This document shows, piece by piece, positions 33,220-39,308 of a stretch of 51,250 nt of DNA. Source of the DNA: JBGZFC01 sp041846575 (GTDB lineage Bacteria; Bacteroidota; Bacteroidia; Bacteroidales; Dysgonomonadaceae). The DNA is taken from contig JBGZFC010000026.1 in the NCBI GenBank assembly GCA_041846575.1, positions 1 through 51,250 on the forward strand, written 5' to 3'. The position numbers were made by a program, and so were the translations under genes. The stretch's first letter is position 1. The number at the start of each line of letters is the position of its first letter. The notes beneath the pieces were generated by a model, which had not been told where the DNA came from, made no database searches, and worked only from the letters and a program-made list of their open reading frames with translations.

Positions 33220-33438
33220 ATGAAAAAAGTATTACTTTTCGTAGCAGTAGTTGCTACTATCGGATTTGCATCTTGCACAAACAAACAAGCTGAAGCAGAA
33301 AAAGCAAAAGCTGACAGCCTAGCAGAAGTAGCAAGACTTGACAGCATTGCACAAGAAGAAGCTCGTATAGCAGACAGCATCGCAATGGCAGCTGCTGACA
33401 CTTTGGCACAAGCTGCAGAAGAAGTTCCAGCTAACTAA
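33220..33438 (+). CDS. Small Ala/Glu-rich lipoprotein, unknown function
   Basis: A 72-residue protein from ATG 33220, after GGAAAAA. A longer frame opened at 33157 would run through the promoter and is rejected. The signal sequence K-K-V-L-L-F-V-A-V-V-A-T-I-G-F-A-S-C ends in a lipobox (F-A-S-C), predicting lipidation at Cys19. The mature 54 residues are almost entirely Ala, Glu, Asp, Ser, Lys and Gln in a helical pattern with two related D-S-L-A-E/D-S-I-A motifs, suggesting a single helix like Lpp-type envelope lipoproteins. A full -7 box and a perfect terminator make it a monocistronic, probably abundant transcript. I do not recognise a characterised family. Confidence 0.85.
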   Translation: MKKVLLFVAVVATIGFASCTNKQAEAEKAKADSLAEVARLDSIAQEEARIADSIAMAAADTLAQAAEEVPAN

Positions 33439-33464
33439 GCTATAGACTTTTGTAAAAAAGTTAA

Positions 33465-33492
33465 GCCGTCCAATAACATGGACGGCTTTTTT
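33465..33492 (+). terminator. Intrinsic terminator of the small lipoprotein gene
   Basis: A perfect 7-bp GC-rich stem GCCGTCC/GGACGGC (33465-33471 and 33480-33486) with an 8-nt loop is followed by TTTTTT. It begins 26 nt after the stop codon. Confidence 0.93.
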
Positions 33493-33523
33493 GTTATTAT
33501 TCCGATTAAAAAATGTAACTTTG
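33490..33523 (+). promoter_or_regulatory. Promoter of the DUF3256 gene and tRNA-Arg
   Basis: TTTG at 33490-33493 and TAACTTTG at 33516-33523 match the Bacteroidetes -33 and -7 elements with a 22-bp spacer, within the usual 17-23 bp. The -33 element overlaps the T tract of the preceding terminator. Confidence 0.65.
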
Positions 33524-33567
33524 CCACTTTATATTAATAAAGCAAACTATCATTTAGTATTTATTTG

Positions 33568-34188
33568 ATGATGAAAAAATCAATTTTTATAATCGTGTTG
33601 GCTATTTATTTAAGCAATTTATATGCTCAGAACATAAACAATGTTTTCAAGAATATGCCACAACATATTTTACCGGGTTTTTCGGAAGATAATCGAACAA
33701 TGCTTTTGGTTGATACCGGTACAACGATAATTCCATATAGTTTAGGAAAAATAGAAAAACTAAAACATACATCCGATTACCTTAAATTAAAAACATCAAA
33801 CGTGGGTACTACTCAAATAAAGTTGTTACCAACAGCAGACAACGGTTTCGTTATTTGTGTAATCAAGACTGTTTGCTCAAAAGTATGTGATAGCAATATT
33901 AGCTTTTATAATGCCGAGTGGCAACAGATTGACACAAAATTGTACCTGCCGGAACTATCTCCCGATATTTTCTTTAATACGGAAACAAAAAATTCGGAAA
34001 AATATAATTTTGCCGTATCTTTGCCCGATATTTATCCTGTTTGGGCGGAGTTTGTTAGCAATTCAAATGATTTGGCATTGACTCTCGATTATAAAAATTA
34101 TTTATCAGAGTCTCAATTGCCCGATGTTGAATCATTTATAAAAAATCAAACTTATACCCTGAAATGGGATAAGCATTCATTCAAATAA
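33568..34188 (+). CDS. DUF3256 family exported protein
   Basis: A 206-residue protein starting at tandem ATG codons (33568 and 33571). A signal peptide with the core I-F-I-I-V-L-A-I-Y-L-S-N-L-Y-A-Q probably cleaves after Ala or Gln near residue 20. The mature part resembles DUF3256, a Bacteroidales family of unknown function. The resemblance includes V-F-K-N-M-P-Q-H-I-L-P (family pattern M-P-D-S-L-x-P), D-Y-L-K-L-K-T-S, I-K-L-L-P, V-I-C-V-I-K-T-V and S-F-Y-N-A-E-W-Q. Two cysteines near residue 110 (C-S-K-V-C-D) are not a known motif. It is followed after only 9 nt by tRNA-Arg. Confidence 0.75.
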   Translation: MMKKSIFIIVLAIYLSNLYAQNINNVFKNMPQHILPGFSEDNRTMLLVDTGTTIIPYSLGKIEKLKHTSDYLKLKTSNVGTTQIKLLPTADNGFVICVIKTVCSKVCDSNISFYNAEWQQIDTKLYLPELSPDIFFNTETKNSEKYNFAVSLPDIYPVWAEFVSNSNDLALTLDYKNYLSESQLPDVESFIKNQTYTLKWDKHSFK

Positions 34189-34197
34189 CTCTGTTTT

Positions 34198-34269
34198 GCA
34201 CCCGTAGTTCAATGGATAGAATATCGGATTCCGGTTCCGACGATGTGGGTTCGATTCCCGCCGGGTGTA
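34198..34269 (+). tRNA. tRNA-Arg (anticodon CCG)
   Basis: The cloverleaf can be drawn fully: acceptor GCACCCG/CGGGTGT (first pair G-U), D-arm GTTC/GAAT, anticodon stem TCGGA/TCCGA with loop TTCCGGT (anticodon CCG, reading CGG), and T-arm GTGGG-TTCGATT-CCCGC. The discriminator is A and CCA is not encoded. It begins 9 nt after the DUF3256 stop, leaving no room for a promoter between them. Repeat elements follow from 34418. Confidence 0.93.
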
Positions 34270-34417
34270 CTTTAAAATCCTATAATACAATCCTTTCAAA
34301 AAAAGATATTGAAGTGTTTGATTTTTCGGCAGCTTAATTCGAAAAAAACACTACTCGTTGAGCTTTATTTTAAAATATGGCTTGTTTGGTTGTGCAATCT
34401 GCGCATATTTGAAAAAA

Positions 34418-34773
34418 ATCATTGCTGTACGATAAAAAAACACTTTTTCGCCTGGATAGGCGAAATTTCCATAACCGCATGCAAGCCCCATAATAGTAGG
34501 GAGCAGATTGCATACGGTTATGAAAATCGGAGGTGCTTCAAAACAAATATTCTAATAAAAAAAACAAGAAAGTGTTACAGAAGCTGCTAAATGCAAGTCG
34601 CTGATATTGAGGACGAATAAACGTGCTCGGAATACGTTATTGAGACCGAATATCGAATGCAACCCAACAGTTGGGCGCTTATGAGACACCGCCTCTATCC
34701 CAAATAATTTTTGAAATCGTTTACTAAAAATAAATTCAGAGTAAGATAAAAATATTTATCGGACAGCAATGAT
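34418..34773. mobile_element. MITE-like element with 19-bp terminal inverted repeats (copy B), carrying a nested insertion
   Basis: The ends ATCATTGCTGTACGATAAA (34418-34436) and, reverse-complemented, ATCATTGCTGTCCGATAAA (34755-34773) agree at 18 of 19 positions. The same subterminal hairpin and flanks as in copy A (22775-23174) are present. Inside is a stem formed by CATAACCGCATGCAA and TTGCATACGGTTATG, whose right arm (34506-34527) recurs inverted and perfectly at 38897-38918. A second element (34530-34693) interrupts it. No transposase is encoded; short frames across it are fortuitous. Confidence 0.7.
34530..34693. mobile_element. 165-bp MITE-like repeat nested in copy B
   Basis: This 164-bp segment matches 42128-42292 along its whole length (roughly three quarters of positions by eye). 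It starts GAGG-TGCTTCAAAACA and ends TTATGAGACACCGCC. Its ends are weak inverted repeats of one another (GGCTGTCTCA and GGCGGTTTCTCA in the better copy). Copy A of the surrounding element lacks it, so it looks like a later insertion. Confidence 0.65.
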
Positions 34774-34831
34774 AAATATACGCTTGGAACAAATTATTGT
34801 ACATACATTGTACACAGATATACCATAATAT

Positions 34832-34951
34832 GCCATTCTTAATGCAGGAACTACACGAAAATTAAGGCTCATGCTTTCCATCATTGCCGAAAGTGTATCA
34901 TTCAAACCAAATTTCACTGAAATAGCAGGTATGATTGGCGTCAGAGCATAA
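34832..34951 (+). pseudogene. Remnant of a DUF4143-type AAA ATPase C-terminal region
   Basis: Read in one frame, this stretch gives A-I-L-N-A-G-T-T-R-K-L-R-L-M-L-S-I-I-A-E-S, then V-S-F-K-P-N-F-T-E-I-A-G-M-I-G-V-R-A, before a stop. It resembles the winged-helix part of Bacteroidetes ATPases of the AAA/DUF4143 type (pattern N-A-G-N-x-R-K-L-x-x-M-L-x-x-I-S-E-x-V-P-F-K-P-N). Stops occur on both sides, including TAA at 34949 and TAG two codons later. It is a short decayed fragment next to repeats. The assignment is from memory of the family pattern. Confidence 0.45.
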
Positions 34952-35078
34952 ACTCTTTAGGCAACTGCTTTTACACTACTGACCAACAAAAATTTTCAGA
35001 AAAATAGATACGGATTTAAGCTAAGTCTCACCCCCAAAGTTTAAAATTTGTATCGTAACACAAATTTTCGACTATCGA

Positions 35079-35795
35079 TCAATCAAGCACCGTAATTTCT
35101 GTTTTCGATGCATCTTGTTTCATCTTTTCACGTATCAATCTTGCATCTTCTCCGCAAAATTCGGAAAGTAGATTCCAAAAATTGTCGTCATGGCTCATGT
35201 TTATTCTGTGAGCCAACTCGTGAAGTACTATATAGTCGATATATCTTTCGCTCAAAAACATAAGATAAAGAGAGTAATTGATAACTCCCATATTTGAACA
35301 ACTACCTAATCTGCCTTTACTGCTATTAATTTTAACCCGTGTGACCTCTACCCCTAATTTATTTGCAAAATCCATAGTCTTTTTTTGCAATACTCGTTTT
35401 GCTTCTTTACGAAGAGTATCTTTAATCATTTTGCGAATCTTTTTCTGAACGTTATCGCCCTTAATATCAACAGAATCGGGAACAGATATCTTTAATACTC
35501 GGTTGTCAAGTATCATTTTTATTTTTTCATCAAACAAGGATGTTCTTATAATCTTGACATAGAATGTAAGTGTCTCTATTTTTTTATTTTCATCGATAAT
35601 AGGTGTGGTTATCGGAGTGAGCTTCGATATATTCTGCTTATTATCTTCAATTATTTTAGGTACTTCCTTTAGGGGAAAACTTGTAGGAATGGTCATAAGA
35701 AAGTGTTTGTCCAATCTTTTAATACAACATCTTCTCTTTCTTCCGTCCTTTTTTATAATTATTTCTCCTAAATCTTTATCGAAATATTCATCCAT
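35079..35795 (-). CDS. YgjP-type (M48-like) zinc metallopeptidase
   Basis: A 238-residue protein of the YgjP/DUF45 family. The zinc motif H-E-L-A-H is at residues 192-196 with a third His at 202 and the usual tryptophan after it (D-N-F-W). The N-terminal part is a beta-rich domain with Y-F-D-K-D-L-G-E-I-I-I-K-K-D-x-R-K-R near the start. Family members are often near restriction or DNA-processing genes in other genomes, but not here. The function is not established. Two minus-strand TAAATTTG boxes (35800-35807 and 35808-35815) are candidate -7 elements and imply a very short leader. It is divergent from mlaE. Confidence 0.85.
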   Translation of the reverse strand: MDEYFDKDLGEIIIKKDGRKRRCCIKRLDKHFLMTIPTSFPLKEVPKIIEDNKQNISKLTPITTPIIDENKKIETLTFYVKIIRTSLFDEKIKMILDNRVLKISVPDSVDIKGDNVQKKIRKMIKDTLRKEAKRVLQKKTMDFANKLGVEVTRVKINSSKGRLGSCSNMGVINYSLYLMFLSERYIDYIVLHELAHRINMSHDDNFWNLLSEFCGEDARLIREKMKQDASKTEITVLD

Positions 35796-35868
35796 AATGC
35801 AAATTTACAAATTTATAGAAAACTCATCACTAAAACGAAAACATTTTCCGTAACTACAAAACATTGCT

Positions 35869-35876
35869 TATCTTTG
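35869..35876 (+). promoter_or_regulatory. -7 promoter element of mlaE-mlaF
   Basis: TATCTTTG matches TAnnTTTG in full, 25 nt before the ATG at 35901. Its position rules out the longer mlaE frame opened at 35874, which would start inside the promoter. Confidence 0.65.
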
Positions 35877-35900
35877 CAAAGATATTTTGAAACTGTTATT

Positions 35901-36650
35901 ATGAGATTAATAAGCTCATTTGAGGATATAGGGGAATACGTTTTGTTAATGAAAGAGACGTTAGCCCTGCCGGATAGATTCCGCGAGTTTTTTAAAGAAT
36001 TAGTGAAAGAGACTTATAAACTCGGTGTAAATTCTATTTGGTTGGTAATGATAATATCATTTTTTATCGGTGCTGTTATGGTTATGCAAATAGCCGTTAA
36101 TCTTGTCGTGCCATTTTTACCGGGTTTTACTATTGGTTTCGTTTCGAGAGAGATAATATTGCTTGAAATGTCATCTACAATGCTCTGTTTGTTGTTAGCT
36201 GGAAAGGTTGGTTCAAATATCGCTTCGGAAATAGGCACCATGCGTATTACCGAACAGATAGATGCTTTGCAGATAATGGGAGTTAATGCTCCTAACTATC
36301 TTATTCTGCCTAAAATAACAGCTTTTGTATTCTTTATGCCGGTTTTGGTAGTTTTCAGTATGTTTCTTGCATTGGTTGGCGGTTACGCTATTTGTGTATT
36401 GACACGCACACCAACAGTTGAGATGTACATTTACGGTCTTCAGTTCTATTTTAAAGAGTATTTTATTTGGACATCGATTGCAAAATCTATGATATACGGA
36501 TTTATTATTGCTTCGGTATCGGCTTTTCACGGATATAGAGTAAAAGGAGGAGCTACAGAAGTGGGTATGGCCAGTACCAACTCTATAGTGATTAACAATA
36601 TTCTTATTTTGCTTACCGACTTAATGTTTACTCAATTAGTAATGGCTTAA
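35901..36650 (+). CDS. mlaE: MlaE-type lipid ABC transporter permease
   Basis: A 249-residue permease of the MlaE/YrbE (TGD1-like) family, part of an ABC system moving phospholipids between the outer and inner membranes. It has about five helices, and the family signatures F-F-I-G-A-V-M-V-M-Q, A-G-K-V-G-S-N-I-A-S-E-I-G-T-M, E-Q-I-D-A-L-x-x-M-G-V-x-A and the C-terminal K-G-G-A-T-E-V-G-x-A-S-T are all seen. The start is ATG 35901, after the -7 box. mlaF follows after 24 nt. No MCE-domain substrate-binding gene (MlaD) is adjacent. Confidence 0.93.
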   Translation: MRLISSFEDIGEYVLLMKETLALPDRFREFFKELVKETYKLGVNSIWLVMIISFFIGAVMVMQIAVNLVVPFLPGFTIGFVSREIILLEMSSTMLCLLLAGKVGSNIASEIGTMRITEQIDALQIMGVNAPNYLILPKITAFVFFMPVLVVFSMFLALVGGYAICVLTRTPTVEMYIYGLQFYFKEYFIWTSIAKSMIYGFIIASVSAFHGYRVKGGATEVGMASTNSIVINNILILLTDLMFTQLVMA

Positions 36651-36674
36651 TCAGTTTAGTGAAGATATTGGCGG

Positions 36675-37442
36675 ATGATAGAAGTAGTTAATTTAGTTAA
36701 AGAGTTTGAAGGTAGAGTTGTTCTCGACAACATTTCTACTTCAATGAAGCAGGGAGCTGTTAATATGATTATCGGGCGAAGCGGATCCGGAAAAACAGTA
36801 ATGATGAAATGTATTGTAGGATTAATCAAACCGACATCGGGTACCGTAATATTTGACGGAAAGAATATTCAGGATTTAAAACCGAAAGAGTTGATATTGT
36901 TGCGTCGCGATATAGGGATGCTTTTTCAAGGTTCAGCTCTGTTTGATTCGAAAACGGTACTCGAAAACGTTATGTTCCCGCTTGATATGTTTTCTCGAAA
37001 AAACAAAAGAGAACGCCGAAAACGTGCTGAATTCTGTTTAGAAAGAGTAAATCTGTCTAATGCTGCCGATTTATATCCATCGGAGATAAGTGGCGGTATG
37101 ATGAAAAGGGTAGCCATTGCCCGTGCCATTTCGATGAATCCGCGCTACCTATTTTGCGATGAGCCAAACTCCGGACTCGACCCGAAAACAGCACAATTGA
37201 TAGACGAGCTTATCTTAGATATTACCAAAGATTATGGAATAACCTCTATCGTTGTTTCACACGATTTGAACTCGGTAATTAATATCGGGGATAATATTAT
37301 TTTCTTAAACGAAGGCATAAAAGCTTGGGAAGGAAATAAATCGGAAGTGATGAATACCGATAATGAAGCTCTGAATGAGTTTGTTTTTGCATCTGATCTT
37401 TTCAAGAAAATCAGAGAAATCGACACAACTGCAAAGCCGTAA
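36675..37442 (+). CDS. mlaF: MlaF-type lipid ABC transporter ATP-binding protein
   Basis: A 255-residue ABC ATPase paired with the MlaE permease. Walker A is G-R-S-G-S-G-K-T (34-41), followed by the Q-loop L-F-Q-G-S-A-L-F-D-S, the signature S-G-G-M-M-K-R-V-A, Walker B Y-L-F-C-D-E-P-N-S-G-L-D and the switch His in V-V-S-H-D. The N-S-G-L-D and G-S-A-L-F-D-S variants are usual for MlaF. A terminator follows within 60 nt, so mlaE-mlaF is a two-gene unit. Confidence 0.94.
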   Translation: MIEVVNLVKEFEGRVVLDNISTSMKQGAVNMIIGRSGSGKTVMMKCIVGLIKPTSGTVIFDGKNIQDLKPKELILLRRDIGMLFQGSALFDSKTVLENVMFPLDMFSRKNKRERRKRAEFCLERVNLSNAADLYPSEISGGMMKRVAIARAISMNPRYLFCDEPNSGLDPKTAQLIDELILDITKDYGITSIVVSHDLNSVINIGDNIIFLNEGIKAWEGNKSEVMNTDNEALNEFVFASDLFKKIREIDTTAKP

Positions 37443-37494
37443 ATAGGGATTAACCGATTTGAGTCGGTTTGTACCTTTGATTAAAATACTATAC

Positions 37495-37533
37495 TAAAAA
37501 GAGACTCCCAAGAAAGGAGTCAACTCTTTTTTT
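37495..37533 (+). terminator. Intrinsic terminator of mlaE-mlaF
   Basis: The stem GACTCC/GGAGTC (37503-37508 and 37516-37521) is extended by AAAGAG/CTCTTT across a small bulge and followed by a T run. A weaker hairpin AACCGA-TTTGAG-TCGGTT lies just before it at 37452-37469. Confidence 0.8.
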
Positions 37534-37687
37534 GTGTACATTTTTTAACGAAAAGGGACAACTTCAAATTCATCAAAACATAAAACCGGCAACTAAAACC
37601 AAAATAATCATACCGTTTATCTGACACTAATATCATTGAAGTTATTTGAGTTCCAAAATAAACATTTCTTATCAGACTTAAATTCAA

Positions 37688-37713
37688 CCCAGATTACGCG
37701 ATAGGAATCTGGG
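37688..37713 (+). repeat. Hairpin CCCAGATT...AATCTGGG ahead of the LuxR-like gene
   Basis: A perfect 8-bp stem with a 10-nt loop ends 21 nt before the ATG at 37735. The left arm and loop (CCCAGATTACGCGATA) recur with one change at 51115-51130, so this is a copy of a dispersed intergenic repeat. Its position in the leader could affect expression. Confidence 0.55.
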
Positions 37714-37734
37714 ATAAATCATAAACTCACACCA

Positions 37735-38082
37735 ATGCAATTAACGCAAGATGGTAAAATATGGTTAGCTCTTTGTGTTGTATCACTATCATCAAGCGCT
37801 AGCATGGGTAATATCAAAATCATACGTAAAGGCAAAAGTGAATACCTACAATTCGACCTAAGTACAAAAAAGTTCAATGAGTGTCAAAGTATAACGTTGA
37901 GCGAGTATGAAAAAAATGTTTTAAGTCTTTCGTTGCAAGGATTTACAATGAACGAAATTTCCAACGCAATGCACAAGTCTATTGATACTATAAAATACTA
38001 CAAGCGGCAAATATTTGAAAAAACAGAAACAGAAAGTATTTCTAGTGCTATCTCCTATGCTGTAAACAATAAGTTATTATAA
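37735..38082 (+). CDS. Small LuxR-type helix-turn-helix protein
   Basis: A 115-residue protein with a C-terminal LuxR/GerE helix-turn-helix (about residues 52-112): L-S-E-Y-E-K-N-V-L-S-L-S-L-Q-G-F-T-M-N-E-I-S is followed by the recognition helix S-I-D-T-I-K-Y-Y-K-R. The N-terminus has a moderately hydrophobic stretch (W-L-A-L-C-V-V-S-L-S, about 10-19) and a short beta-like domain, with no receiver or ligand-binding domain. Such orphan regulators occur in Bacteroidales; the signal and targets are unknown. It stands alone between the mlaEF terminator and convergent sufE. Confidence 0.8.
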   Translation: MQLTQDGKIWLALCVVSLSSSASMGNIKIIRKGKSEYLQFDLSTKKFNECQSITLSEYEKNVLSLSLQGFTMNEISNAMHKSIDTIKYYKRQIFEKTETESISSAISYAVNNKLL

Positions 38083-38255
38083 TATTTGTTGAATCTATTC
38101 AATCAATAGGCGAGATTTTTTTAATTATTAACTCATGGCTTTTAAGTCATGTAAAATGTTTTAAGTAAAGATAGCGATTGTCTTTTTAAATTACTATATA
38201 TATATTCAACACCCTGACTTTTAGCCATTAGTTGCTGCGAGAATAATCATTAAAA

Positions 38256-38690
38256 CTATTTCCCCGATTCTTCCTTAGCCTTAAAAGCCATTCCATAAAA
38301 CTTTATCTGTTTTATTACCGCGAGTAGCCCATTTGTTCGAGTAGGAGACAGATGTTCTGTCAAACCGATTTTTTTTATAAAGTGCAGTTCGGTTGCAATA
38401 ATTTCGTCGGGCGTTCTGCCGTTAAATACCCGCAGAACCAAAGCCAGCAACCCTTTTACAATAATTGCATCGCTCTCGGCACCGAAATACAGTTTACCGT
38501 CTTTATATTCGGTGTGCAACCAAACTCTGCTTTGGCATCCCTCTATAATATTTTCCGAAGTTTTATATTTTTCATTCAAGTCTTCCAACTGATTTCCTTG
38601 CTCAATTATCAGAGCGTATTTATCCATCCAGTCGGTAAATGATGCAAACTCCTCAATAATATCTTGTTGTACTTCATTTGTTGTTTTCAT
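38256..38690 (-). CDS. sufE: SufE family cysteine desulfurase activator
   Basis: A 144-residue SufE protein that accepts persulfide sulfur from SufS for Fe-S cluster assembly. The acceptor is Cys52 in I-I-E-G-C-Q-S-R-V-W, preceded by the typical N-terminal helix E-E-F-A-S-F-T-D-W-M-D-K-Y. F-G-A-E-S-D-A-I-I-V-K-G-L-L-A-L follows. ATG 38690 fits family length. An in-frame ATG at 38795 would add 35 residues translated from a duplicated repeat (38704-38748) and is rejected. Confidence 0.92.
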   Translation of the reverse strand: MKTTNEVQQDIIEEFASFTDWMDKYALIIEQGNQLEDLNEKYKTSENIIEGCQSRVWLHTEYKDGKLYFGAESDAIIVKGLLALVLRVFNGRTPDEIIATELHFIKKIGLTEHLSPTRTNGLLAVIKQIKFYGMAFKAKEESGK

Positions 38691-38703
38691 TGTTGTTTTT
38701 TTA

Positions 38704-39160
38704 TTACGTGTTACAGGGTGCATGTGTGCGTTACGTGTTACGGGGTGCGAGTTTTCTAACGAAGTTAGAAATCTAATTGTTTCTTCACTTCGCAAAAGCT
38801 ACGTTATTACCAATGACGTGTTCTAAAGTCGGAATTACAAATCCCTCCGACATGAGAAAAATCTACAATTACGAGTATCTTTACCCGAAGGGTAATATTT
38901 TCATAACCGTATGCAATCAAGGAATGAGCGCAGCTTACGGAAACGGCATACTCAAAACATCTGCCTGAAAGACAGTACTAATCGCTGCGTTATAAATATT
39001 GAGTTTTTAATCGTAACTCCGAAATCTAAAGGTCTTGCGTCTTGTATTTTGCGTCTAAAAAATAGATTCTTCACTTCGCTAAAGTTTCGTTCCGAATGAC
39101 AAGAGACACCAATTACAAAATAAAATCGTAAATTAAAAGAGTCTTATGTCTTGTTTCTAT
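38704..39160. repeat. Intergenic repeat cluster between sufE and pruA
   Basis: There is no credible gene. An 18-bp unit TTACGTGTTACAGGGTGC occurs twice with a 27-bp period (38704-38721 and 38731-38748). Positions 38812-38851 are an inverted copy of 31717-31756 (about 36 of 40 identical). The perfect small hairpin TTACCC-GAA-GGGTAA is at 38881-38895. Positions 38897-38918 are a perfect inverted copy of 34506-34527. Positions 39060-39102 match 31863-31906. TCTTG-rich runs lie at 39031-39056 and 39141-39160. Confidence 0.6.
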
Positions 39161-39308
39161 TTAACGAAGTCAAAGCCATCGTTTCCTTCCCGTACCCGCA
39201 CCACCAATCGACAACCACTATACTCCTGTCTCTAAAAAATCAATAAGCAAAGTTCCGAACAAATCTGTTTTTGGTCGGAACTTTGCAGCATTTATTTCTT
39301 TTAATTTA

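Noticed and set aside
34309..34590. A 93-codon open frame on the plus strand
   Set aside because: It runs through the ends and interior of the MITE-like element B and into the nested repeat. The frame is not shared with copy A or C and has no coding signature.
34198..34951. Integrated genomic island at the tRNA-Arg 3' end
   Set aside because: There is no integrase, no duplicated tRNA end downstream, and the repeats here also occur away from tRNA genes.
38704..38748. Possible CRISPR because of regularly spaced repeats
   Set aside because: There are only two units of 18 bp with a 9-bp gap, no further copies and no cas genes.
38691..38795. Longer N-terminus of SufE from the in-frame ATG at 38795
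   Set aside because: The added 35 residues translate the tandem repeat and do not belong to the family; ATG 38690 gives the normal length.
38911..39099. Short frames in the sufE-pruA interval
   Set aside because: They cover repeat modules shared with 31.7-31.9 kb, where the frame is not kept.
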